Of a stretch of DNA of 64,000 nt, positions 1 to 11,208 are shown piece after piece. The stretch is from the NCBI RefSeq assembly GCF_000801105.2, contig NC_079514.1, positions 5,642,001 to 5,706,000 on the forward strand, written 5' to 3'. The stretch is from Raphanus sativus. Lineage: Eukaryota; Streptophyta; Magnoliopsida; Brassicales; Brassicaceae. Each line of letters opens with the position of its first letter. Position 1 is the first letter of the stretch. The notes beneath the pieces are model-generated. The model was not told where the DNA came from. It made no database searches and was given only the letters and a program-made list of their open reading frames with translations. The position numbers and the translations under genes are program-made.

Positions 1-3000
1 AAAAATTCTCTCGCGCATTATCCTTTTCTTAAACTTTTTTTATTGATAAGAAACTCTTTGAAATATATATCTTCAATTAAAATTGATGCTCTTTGTTCTC
101 TCTTCACCACCCAATGTATAAAATTATTGTCATTGTAGTAGTGTGTGGACTTGCTTCTTTAGTTGAATTTGTTGATCCGTTTGTTAGACTTGATCCGTTT
201 AAATTTGCTTTGATGTTTTTTACTTTTTTTTTATCATGGAATCAGTTTAGCTAGATAAGATAACTTGTTAACTCAATTTGTAAGACCTAGACGTTTTATT
301 TTTAATAGTATTTATATTCTTAGAAAGAAACACCCTACCAAGTCCCTTCTGAATTAATTTAGACGATCAATACTATTAAAATAAGAACATGACCTATTAG
401 TATAGGTGTGATCTAACTATTTTAATATAATTTTTAAAACATCTTATTAATCATTTAAAAAAATATTATACAAATAAAAACACAAATATAATTAAAACTA
501 CAAATATAAAAATTAAATTTTTAAAAATGTAAAACAAAAAATGCACCCGTCCTTTTCAAAATCTAGTTACGAAGTTAAGATTCGCTATCAGGGGTTAAAT
601 TCTCTTAACTTAGAGCTGACGCTCCTATTTTGGTTTTGCTTTTTCCTACCATTGGACATATGTAATATATTTCATCTCTTCTATTGATTTTCAAAGACGA
701 CATGATTTTAATCAATTAAATTAAGGATGTGGAGGAGTTTCTAAATGTGCATCCACATCACAATCCTTCCTGGGTCGAACCAGTTGTCACACCAAGAAAT
801 TGTTTTTGGTAAAAGGACCAATGAGGGATGGATATTTCGTAAAACAGTTGGATTTTTATATCGTTTCGAAGTATGTTGAGTGGCCACATAGTTGTACAAG
901 AAATACCGTCATTCAAATTATGGCTTTTACCAACCACTAGCCTTTAAAATTAAAATGTTTGTAAGTTGTACAAATTTGATGGAAACCAATTTTTCTATTG
1001 TTTCACAGTTACAGTTTTCTTCCTAAATGATTCTTATATCTATTCTGTTGATGTCTTTTTTACATTTTTTCCGTTATTCATCAGCGTTAGGCATAGCCTT
1101 TTTGACATCAATCAGATTTTTAAGTTTGAAAACAATCCACGGAGTTACGAGTCTAGTTGATCACAAGCTTTGGTCACTAATCATCTAAGTAAAGAATTGG
1201 TGATAAAAATCATCAATTGCTATTTAAATACTAAGGGATCAGATTTTTATTTTTAGGGGCTTCACTTTTATATTCTAAGCTAAATGGTTTTTGTTTATTA
1301 CGCTATAAGAATCTTTGCAAATATGCCACACAGTATCTTCATTGTTTTTTTGGTCAACGTATCTTCATTGTTTATAGATGCTAAATACAAAGTAAAGTAA
1401 AATGGGAACGTAGCAACACCTTCAACACTAAGACTTGTATATACATACTTGATATCGACCCACATCTTTTTCAGCAAACTAAACCAAATAGTCCATGTTC
1501 TTTTTATACATATCTTTATTAATTTTACTTTTGCATACTCTCTAAAATAGTTATTCATTAAATCAAATACACAAAAACTCATACACTTATTTTAATAGTT
1601 GTATGTTATTAATTAATATTATTTTTATTTTTTATAAACCATAAAATAAAATTATCCATCTAGAAAGATCTATTATGCACAAGTTGAAATTAATGTAGTC
1701 TCAAGTTCATATACTATTTAAAATTATACGATAATAGTATATTAATTTTGAGTTAATACGAAATAGCAGATACTATAACAATATGGACTAAAAAGTTCAA
1801 AACTAATGTTTGATATTTTTGATAAATCATGTATAATTATTTTTTGTTCTTTATATATGTATACTTTATCTTAAACTTAGAATAATACCCTAACATTTTA
1901 TATGTTTTTCAATAGGTATATTATATATAATTTATGGTTTCACTAATAGTGTCACAAATATTATTTAAGTAGCAGAGATTTCAAAAGTTGATTTTGATTT
2001 TTTGGGGCTCTTTTATGATAATATGGAAATAAGTAAAAATAAAATTATGTTATATGTAAAATAATATTATCTCGACATCTTTGTCAACAAAAAATCAAAA
2101 ATTTAGAATTCTATTTTGGACCTAACCTACTAGCAATGAGTAATATTTCATTTTATAAATTTAGAATCATATTTTGTCAACAAACTTAACCAAAGATTTA
2201 TCATCCTATTTGGACTCTATGTGTAGTATTTAAATTTATTAATTTAAAAATCTTATTTTAGACCTACCCTATTAACCATGTGTAGTATTTAGTTTTGAAC
2301 TTATTTAAAACGAAATTTTCATTAAAATAAATTAAAATATTTTTAAAACTGGTTTATTCTCTTTTCTGTTCTTACAAAAGATTTCATGTAAACAATTAAG
2401 CTGTCTCATGGAGAGGTGTATTTATAAATTAGGACAAAGATAGACTAATCTACAAAAATAGACTAATCTTTAAATTTATTTTACTGAAATGTTTCTTTTG
2501 AATAGGAAAAGAATCACATGTGGCTGGAGGTTAGATCCAAAATATAACTCTACATTAATAAACTAAATTTTGTATATTTTAATTATCATTTTTCTATTGT
2601 TTGAACTGTTTAGAATACCAAAAAAATAACGTATTTGGCGGTTGAATTTTTGTGTATCCAGTTAACATAATAGAAAAATTAAAATAAATTATTTCTGAAA
2701 TTAAATTTAAAACTTTTAATTGAAAGTTTGGAGTTTGTTTGATTTGTTTTATAAGTTTAGCATTTCTTCAACAATTTTCTTGCAAATTAATATAAAAAGT
2801 CTTAATTATACTGAAATCTTTATCTCAATAAATATTTATAAATATGTCAAAAGAAAAATTTATTCCCGATGTCTTGTTGTGACCTTTTAATCTTGTTTTG
2901 GTTTTAATCTCTAAATTTTCATGTTTTATGTCCAAGTGTATAACAAAAATGTATCCATGTGTAAGGACCTTGTTTCCAGATAATATATTTCTGCCGGCTC

Positions 3001-3743
3001 TATCCGGTTTTGGTTTATGTTTATTTTATTTTTTAAATCGCATGTTTAATGTAATCATTCTTTAATGTAAAAAAAAAATTGATTCCCAAAAAAGCCAAAA
3101 GGTTAATTAATCAACAACAACAAAACTGGAATACGCTAGAGGGAGGGGTCGATTTTATCAATTTGGTCTAACAATCGGTTTTCTCCATTTTGCATGAAAT
3201 AATCATATAAATTGTATTCTTTGTTCATTCACTAAATATGTAACTTAATCTAGATCCGAACGACATTTTTCTTATTTTTTTATACATCTATTGAACACTG
3301 GACTAATGTATTAAGTCCCTTGTTTAACTTTTACTTGGTCATCATTATATAAAACAATCATCAATAAGTTTCGGAGACAGATATAAATCATTTATATCCT
3401 GGACTTCGAATTAACTTCACATGTTCTCCATAAAATATCACTTATAAGTTATAACTCGTGTTGGTAAGATGTATTTGATACGTGATGATGCCAAAACAAA
3501 TCACTTTTGTGTAAGAATAAATAAGACAGCAAGTACATAAATCCAAAACTATATCTGTCCAGCATTGTAGGAACTAGGAAGGTTGCTTGGTCACTCGTCA
3601 CGCTGGAATATTGGGACGAAAATATACATTGATAGACGCAAACTGAAGGGAAAGTTCCCATCTCTCTGATGATTGACATTTGACTTTATTCTCGGGAAGT
3701 AAAAAAAAAGGCTAAAATTATTTAATTTTCAGTAAGTCAACGC
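1..3743. other. AT-rich intergenic DNA, no gene seen
   Basis: No open frame here has a recognisable domain, splice pattern or codon bias. The short frames (for example 966-1160, 1298-1582 and 3449-3679) are rich in Phe, Ile, Tyr and Lys, as expected from translating AT-rich DNA by chance. The stretch lies downstream of the minus-strand SAUR gene. Confidence 0.6.
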
Positions 3744-4223
3744 CTAGAGAATCTTGAAACTCCACTTCCGTCGCCAATGATTCCAAGCAGCGATCTTCAT
3801 CTGAACCTGCTCAAAATCCGATACCTTACAAGGTATCGTAATCCGACCCGGTTGGTCAAACCCGTAAACCCGCTCGGCCTGCTCCAGCAACTCTCCGAAC
3901 AGAGGATGGTTAAAGTAAACCACCGGAACCACCACGCGCCGTGTATCATCGCCTGATTCTCCTACGTGAACCACTAAATGACCTTTGGGAACAGCCAGCG
4001 AGTTCGGGTCGTTACCCAACCGGGGTTGAACCGTTTTCTTTCCTCCCCAAAGTCTACTTGCTCCACGACGTAGACACTTTGCTAAAGAGCAGATTCTTGA
4101 AACCGGCTTGAGAATTCCGGTTAGGCATTGGCGTTTCTCGGTTTGGATTCTTCTACTTCGGATGATCCATTTATAGATCTTGACGAATCTGTGACCGATC
4201 TTGAAACCTTGGAGCCTCTTCAT
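3744..4223 (-). CDS. SAUR family small auxin-up RNA protein, single exon
   Basis: Intronless frame of 159 residues if translation starts at the ATG at 4223. An in-frame ATG eight codons upstream (4247) is possible, but the MKRLQGFKIGHR start is what I expect for this SAUR clade. The SAUR domain spans about residues 78-147: VPKGHLVVHVGE, then VPVVYFNHPLFGELLEQAE, then GFDQPGRITIPC. The N-terminal 75 residues are basic with many Arg/Lys, typical of the longer SAUR clade. SAURs are auxin-responsive regulators of cell expansion; the growth-promoting members inhibit PP2C-D phosphatases, although this clade is less studied. A TATA box lies about 210 bp upstream. From memory the closest Arabidopsis relatives would be SAUR34 and SAUR35; that assignment rests on sequence memory and neighbouring genes. 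Confidence 0.93.
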   Translation of the reverse strand: MKRLQGFKIGHRFVKIYKWIIRSRRIQTEKRQCLTGILKPVSRICSLAKCLRRGASRLWGGKKTVQPRLGNDPNSLAVPKGHLVVHVGESGDDTRRVVVPVVYFNHPLFGELLEQAERVYGFDQPGRITIPCKVSDFEQVQMKIAAWNHWRRKWSFKIL

Positions 4224-4432
4224 GGTTGAGAAAACTGAGAACCACAAAACAAAATAAAAAATTATTACTAGAACTGCGGTTTCAGAAATGGGTTGGGAGT
4301 GTAAAAGATGGTTAGATCGAAAATTGAAACTTTGGTTTGCTATTTGTCTCTCTCACTCTCTGTATTGTGTTACAGTTCAAGATGAAGAAGAAGACTGAGA
4401 ATATGGTTTTGGGAATAGAGCAAAGAAACCTC

Positions 4433-4440
4433 TTTATATA
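4433..4440 (-). promoter_or_regulatory. TATA box of the SAUR gene
   Basis: Read on the minus strand the sequence is TATATAAA, about 210 bp upstream of the SAUR ATG at 4223. The leader between them is AG/CT-rich. No other good TATA lies nearby on this strand, so this is the probable core promoter. Confidence 0.6.
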
Positions 4441-7400
4441 GCCTATGGGGTGTGACGGTTGAATTGTAAATTGTGCGTGCATGTGTACACATGTCACATA
4501 TTAATTTGTGTATAGTTTTCCATATTTAACATGTCACTAATACCAAATTATGTTGATAATACTTTGATTTTTTCTAGTAAAATTATAGTATATTTTAGGT
4601 CATTGTCATTTTTTAAAGCTTCATTGTAGTGAATGTCATCTAAGGAACATTACATTTAAGAACAAACTCTTTCAAGAATATTTGTCAAATGGTTGGATAA
4701 AACATTACATGCTATCATACTGTGAAAAAAAAAAAAATCATTACAAATGGAGAGGTTCTGAACCGATATTCCTATAAACCGGTGGCTAGTACTCAAGTAG
4801 CATAACAAATTACCGGTTAAGCTTATGTTTTTGGCGACCAAACCTTTTTGTATGGTGGTGTGTCTATCACTATTGAAAAGTCATCATACCGTTAACGTAT
4901 TGAAAGTCAGTCTAAGGTAATGTACAAAGGCTTTTCAAAGTCAAATCTAAATTATTGAACGGTTATATGCAATTTAGGCGCTGACCAAGAAGTTTCGTTG
5001 TTGTATATTTTGCCGCAATTTCGTTGTATGATAAACTCTAGAATGTTGATACAAACATCAGCATGGTGTCTGTGATGCAATCATCAGCATGGTGACATCA
5101 GAGAGGTCAAGTTTTTCGTGGTCTTTCTCCCATTTGAAATATCAAAGTATATTTTTGAATTTGAAAGTAAATAACCTGTTTTATAGGTTCACTTGTTCTA
5201 TAACACCATGATACAACACTGGTTGTCAAACTCTATGCTTACGCAAGTGAGTGAAAACTATGCTGTTGTAAATTGCATCTAGAGGACCCGTTTGAGTTTA
5301 TTGTTATTATATTTATTTCTTTAATCATCTAAATCTTCAGTATGTCGTTTAGTGTACGTGCACATATGGGTGTGTCTATCAGTATCGTACGTGGGCTAAT
5401 TAAGTCTTTGTCCAATTTAAAAAATATGGGTTTTGATAAGAGAACTAGATCTATCTATGTAAAAATAATAATAAATTCAGTCAAAAAAAAATAACATAAA
5501 CGGCCATATTCAAAGATATGTCTCAGAATGAAGATCAAACAAAAACCTTTTAGAGATGTTTAACTACGTCATGTCAAATTTATATTCTAAAATAACAAAA
5601 AAAAAGCAGAGGATGAAGAAGGAAAAAGCCAAGCATGTGTAGTGTAGGAGAGACATTGAGTGGGGATTTGGTCGGCAGTCGGCACGGCCCGTGCAATCTG
5701 CGTATCATGCTTCAGTTCACAGAAAGTGCTCCCTTTGTTTTTCTCTCCAGTATCATAATATCAGAATCGACACTGTAACTATTGAAAGACAAAAATCCGA
5801 ACAGCGAAATAGCAAGAAGGCAAGTAAAACGTCAGATATGTTTTGGGGACAAGAAGATAATGTATATTATCAAATGTAAATAAAAGTGAATATGCGTTTT
5901 CTAAATTTGTTAACTTGTTGTTAATCCACCAATCACGGATCTCAATGTTTTGCTGCTATACCTATAATCATGTTTCTTATCCTTTTGACATTTTCTGACT
6001 TGAATTATATAATCACTAGAATCCAACACCAAACTAGTTATATTTATACATCATTCATCAATTACTATGGTATGATCATATTCCTAATAGTTAAATAGTT
6101 TCGTGGAACTATCCATTTACTTGATTTCAGGAGATGAACAAATGATTATATTTCTTTACCAATTAAAGGACAACTAGATCTTGACCCTTTGTGCCGGTGT
6201 TATTTCTAATTTTTATATTTGTCTTTGACCTTTTGTGCCGGTGTTATTTCTAATTTTTATATTTCACAAATATGGTTGTTCATATGTTTTAATTATTTGT
6301 AAATTTTATTTGTTTATGACATGTATTATTGATATTCAAACAACTAAAGTGATATGTTTAAATAATTTATTTGTTATTTGGTATTTCTTTATAAAATGCA
6401 TTCTATTTCTATTAATTATTTAATTTCGATAATTTCGGGATTGATTTCAACACTAAAGGAATGTATTCAATTGAGAGTTTTTAAGTGATTTGTGTTAAAA
6501 TGACAATCCACTGTTATTCAAACATAAATTCATTTAAAATTCACTTGGAAAATTTTTAAGTGTGGAGTTTTAAAGTTTGCAAATGATTAATAGTGTTTGG
6601 ATGAAGTTTCATAGATAAAAATAATAAAACTTAAATTTTATGGTTTTAGGTAATATTCTAAAGTGATTTAACAAAATTGCCTTATAAAACAAACTAAAAC
6701 ATATAAAATAAATAAGCTCATGATCTTCTATGTTTTCTTGGCGTAAAGACAACTAATTTTTTTCTTAACTTACTCTTCGGATTTCACAATATTTTTTACG
6801 AATTGATAATAATTTTATAGCCTTGTCAATATATGATGCACTAAATTTAAAAGTAAGGAATATACGATGCACGAAATTGCTAACTAACTGGCAAGATTTT
6901 ATGGATTGCTAACTAAATGCTAACAAAAAAATATGATTAGCATCACAGAATTCATAGAAGTACTACCGAATTTTGAAAGTAGGCAAATATTGTTTGAGGT
7001 AAACAATGAATAAATTCATCTTGTAAAACTTTTAATAGTGGGTTTGCTCATCTTCATCTTCTCCCACTACATATTGTAACCATTATTTACAGAGAGATCA
7101 TTGGTATTAACTTGTGCAAGCTAACAATAAAAACAAAACGAATTAGATATGACACGAGCTAATTCTTGAAAATGGCCATTTCTAAGGATTTATATAAATG
7201 CAACTAAGATATGAAGAACAATGACTACACGTCTAAGGATTTTTTAAAGAATTTTCTAAAACTTGAAACAATGGCTATTTTCTACGGATTTATATATTTG
7301 CAGTTAAGGATATGTTTATGTTCTTTATAGTGGATGTTCTAACATACAACTAAAGATATTGAAGAACAAAAATTGTTTATGTTCTTTATAGTAGATGGTC

Positions 7401-8074
7401 TAACGTTAATGAATAAAAGACACATAAAATCAAATAGTATGTATGTGTTGACAATATAAGAAACAATATATATAATGAGCTGATAATACAAATGTTTCAT
7501 TGTGTTCCTCTAATATAATATTACATGATTCATCTAGTGAAGGGTCAGTTTTAAAAAAACTCACACATAAAAAAAAAGTTGTGACTTCTATTTTAATAGA
7601 ATAGATGAGAGTGAAACAGTAAATGATTTCTAACATATATGAGATGATTTTAAACAGTACATAACCCACATGTTTAGGGTTTTTCTTTCTTAAAAATGTG
7701 TAAACAGTATTTTACAATATGGAAAACTAAAACTAGACTCAAGTCTCAACACAAGAAAACACTTAATTGCTGGATAGTTGGTATGATACTGGTTTGTTTT
7801 GTATTATACAATGTGTTATCTAGAGTACCAGCTATATCTGTCATCTCATATGTTCTTTTTTTTTGTCGGAAATTGGTGTAGTATGAATTACTTAGTTTTC
7901 GTGTAAATGTGTCTATCACTTAGTTTAGTTCCTATCTTGTAGGGATTGCAATACTACTAGTCTACTACACGTTCATCTGTCTATATATTCTCTAAAATAA
8001 TTTTGAAATCAACAAACTAAAAATGTGTTATAATTATTTTCGAGGTTGTACGACTTAAAATAATAATAATAATT
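4441..8074. other. intergenic DNA with small local duplications
   Basis: No gene recognised. There is a near-perfect 44-bp tandem duplication at 6181-6264 (core gtgccggtgttatttc), and a looser repeat near 7300-7400 (gttctttatagt..atg.tctaac twice). The remaining open frames are short and low complexity. Confidence 0.5.
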
Positions 8075-8349
8075 TTCCTTCTGTTTCAAAATAATACATA
8101 TTTTAAGATTTTCACACTTATTAATAAAATATATTAATATTTATTTATTAATGCATAAACTTTTGTAGTTTTATATTTTCTATATTACCAAACCAACAAA
8201 ATTTCAAGAAATATAACTAATGTTTTTAAAATTCGTATTTTTTTATTTTTCAATATTAGTTAACAAAAAATGAATTGAAAATATAAAATATACATATTTT
8301 TGAAATAACTTGTTTTCATAGAGCATGAATCTTTTTGAAATGGAGGGAG
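8075..8349. mobile_element. Stowaway-like MITE
   Basis: About 275 bp with terminal inverted repeats. The left end is ttccttctgtttcaaaa and the right end is ttttgaaatggagggag, a variant of the common plant CTCCCTCCGTTTC terminus. TA follows the right end at 8350-8351; the left target copy has decayed to TT. It is AT-rich inside and codes for nothing, so it is a non-autonomous Tc1/mariner-type element. Confidence 0.75.
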
Positions 8350-9078
8350 TACATTACTAGAACCAGATATCAAAGAACAAGGAAAACACACACAACCAAA
8401 CCAACTATCGATGCAGCAATCTTGTTCTTTGCTCCTCCGTTGGCGTCTCCGCCTTTGCCACACATAACCAAAGTTGATTAATTACCATTAAATAACATTA
8501 ACAGTTGACAAAAAAAACACCACAATTCTTGTTCCAAATTGCACTAAGAATCTTCAAAACATAGGCGTTTCTAAATAAATTTTTGTATGTTCTTTGGTGA
8601 CAAAATTCCAAAACGTCCTAACTCAAAAACGCCTTAACTCAATTTTGGAATTTTGGAATGTTTCCCAAATAAATATTGCCTTGTAAACTTCAAACATCAA
8701 TTTTGTCATAATAAGATGAAAAATATAAAATTCTTGTAGAGAAATTTACGGTGAGAGACACATTTCAAATTTTCAATTACACTAAAAGGCACATTGATAA
8801 TTTAGAGCACTTTCTTGTGTTGAATTGTCTAATAAACCCTTTAACTAACGAGGAAGTGAAATTGGTTACATTCACTAACCAGAGAGAACCGTCTAGTAAT
8901 CAAATCGTCTAGTAATCAAATGAGAATTCAATCCATTTTTTGAAATCAACCAATCTGACTTTTTTAGTTTTTTTTTTAATGAAAAAACTATAGATTCCCA
9001 AATCTGAAACTGTTTTTTTTGTTCTCGATGAACTTTAATCTCATTCTCTCATCATCTCTATCTATTTTGCTTTCGATC

Positions 9079-10260
9079 CAGAAATTGGAAACATGAAATT
9101 TCTTAGATTATCGTTCTCCTGACTCTTCTCTTACTATCAACCTCTTTAAATCTCTAAATTGAGTTACCCATCTCAATCTTCATGAACCCTTATAACCCTC
9201 TCCTCCTCTTCTTTACCCAGAAATTGGAAACATGAAACTTCATAAATCCTCGTTCTCGTGACTTTTCTCTTACTATCAGCCTCTCTAAATCTCCAAAACG
9301 AACCCCAACCCTCTCCTCTTCCTCCTACTTGCTAAATCCAAGTCTTTTCGATTCCTCTCTTGTGGAGTACCATCTGTCGTCTTCTGATTCTTCTCTTACA
9401 CTCCGGTTTTGCATTCCGCGAGATAATCTCCGACATGGAAGGTACGTTCTCGGACCCGTCTCCTGCAGCCACACTTCTCGTCGCCTAATCACACATCTTG
9501 CAACCACTCCACTTCTGACCACACATTACCCGTCCACCAAACTCTGACGATGTAAACTGCTGAATAGAAAATGTCTGACCACAACTTACTCGACCACAAC
9601 TCATCTGTTCTGAGAGACATGCGCCTCCAAACCCTTCTGCTTCTCAGATCAACCAGGTGACCATCTCTTATACACCACAACATCACTAATGTCAACAATA
9701 ATAACTTGTGCTTATGTGGTTACATTAACACGCATGAATGTCCAGAGGAAGACGTCTATGGCAATTCTCAATTCCTTGTAGTCAGCCAATACAACCTCCA
9801 GTAACATGCCCCTTTCAGTAGTGATCATAAGACAACGTCTGCAGCACCAACCCTTGTTTCTTCACCACCACACAACCTGCCTGACACATACTCGTCACCT
9901 GACCACACATCATGCAACCACTCTCCTCTTGACCACACATCACCCATCCACCCAACATCTGACCATTATTCGCCATCTAATCACACATCTTGCAACCATT
10001 CCATGACCACATATACTCGTCCACCAAAACTTTGACCACAAAGCTGCTGAACAGCAAACACTTGACCATGACTTACCCAACCACAACTCGCCAGCTCACA
10101 TAAGCCTTAGCAACCCGTCTCCTGCAGCCACATATATACACCTGAATCTCATGCACCCACCCTTATTTTCCAAACCGAAAGCCTTACACAACACCCCCAA
10201 TTGTTGTATGTATGTTTATTATACCCTAGAAGGCATGCGTCTTCCAAACCGTTGGATATG
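9079..10260. repeat. degenerate duplicated pyrimidine-rich tract
   Basis: Two nested duplications are visible. A block starting cagaaattgg at 9079 recurs 139 bp later at 9218 with about 80 percent identity. A larger block around 9450-9655 (cccgtctcctgcagccac, cacacatcttgcaacca, tccaaacc) recurs as scrambled, diverged pieces around 9890-10250. The strand is C/T/A-rich, and phrases such as tgaccacacat and gcaacca keep returning. Overlapping frames exist on both strands, but none is conserved between the copies, so I do not call a gene. It lies 3' of the LTP-like gene. Confidence 0.55.
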
Positions 10261-10575
10261 TTCTTTTCAAAATGATATGATATCCACTATCTATTCTTAT
10301 AAATTCATATATCTATTTTTCTATTTTATTACTTTATTATTTATTGCAACTACAATACAACCAGTTCACTTACGGTTTACTTTTTTAAAACCAACATTCT
10401 TCTTCTCAACAAACAGAAAGGTTATTTTCGTCTATATAAAGACAGCTGGCAGTACAAAGTGTGTCAAAATTGATATGTGTCTTTTAGTGCAAAATAAACT
10501 TACATTGTGTCCTTTTATGTAAGTCTCTCATTCTTGTAACCACAACAAAATAAAATGGAAAGTTAAAGTAAGTAC

Positions 10576-10924
10576 CATTACATGCAAATTTGTCGAGAAC
10601 GCCACAAGCGTTGTTGACTTGGTCGTAAAGAGGTCGAGTTAAGTTTCCGTTAGAAGGATTTGCAAAGAACTTTTCGCAGAGACAAGTCACTTCCGTCTTG
10701 CTCGCCGTTTTGAGATCCTTGCAGCATTCTTCTGATGGCACTAAACTCATCGTTGCATAGCAATGTTTGACGATTTCAGGAATCGCTAACGAGCAAACTG
10801 GATCCACCTTTTCTACCGTTTTTTGTTTTTTCGCTTCTATCCAGTGAGAAGAGCTCATAACAGCTACAAAGAGAACAGCTATTGCAACCGCAGCCGCTGA
10901 TGGAACTTTAATAGTGTAAGCCAT
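10576..10924 (-). CDS. secreted eight-cysteine lipid-transfer-like protein (first exon)
   Basis: Residues 1 to about 31 form a signal peptide with an Ala/Val-rich hydrophobic core, so the protein should enter the secretory pathway and reach the apoplast. The mature part has the eight-cysteine motif at C44, C55, C67-C68, C81, C83, C107 and C115 (C-X10-C-X11-CC-X12-CXC-X23-C-X7-C), which defines the protease inhibitor/seed storage/LTP superfamily (DIR1-like or type 2 LTP spacing). Such proteins bind and carry lipids in a disulfide-locked helical fold. A GT donor (GTACTTAC) follows the last cysteine codon by two codons, the usual intron place in this family. The final short exon could not be fixed. 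Without splicing the frame runs to 10484 with a 30-residue non-family tail. By position it corresponds to Arabidopsis At4g22610 (from memory). Confidence 0.88.
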
Positions 10925-11208
10925 GACGGTTGTCTAACGGCGGGATAAAACAAGGTTTAATTTGTTTTCTTGAGTGACTAGTATTATGATTATCTAGCTT
11001 TCCTTTTTCGTATGTATTGTGACCCCTCAAAAGTATATTATCATATATAGTCTTAAATGTACATTACTGAATACTTATATTACTAATAGTTTGTTATATA
11101 TATCATGTAGTTATATTATTTTTCTACACAACCAAGTCTCAACGACTTTCTATATCCTTTCCTGGCATTTGATTTGTTCATATGTTTTGAGAATCTTATA
11201 TTTATAAA
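10925..11208. promoter_or_regulatory. putative promoter region of the LTP-like gene
   Basis: This 284-bp gap runs from the LTP-like ATG to the end of a Helitron. On the minus strand there is a TA-rich stretch near 11034-11050 that could serve as a TATA element. The Helitron therefore lies within 300 bp upstream of the start codon. Nothing more specific is visible. Confidence 0.35.

Noticed and set aside
9325..9698. Overlapping frames of 65-72 codons on both strands
   Set aside because: They overlap each other antisense, lie in a duplicated low-complexity tract, and the frame is not kept in the second copy.
10484..10575. Read-through C-terminal tail of the LTP-like protein
   Set aside because: It begins right after a strong GT donor placed where this family has its intron; the tail has no family similarity. 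A real final exon could not be fixed.
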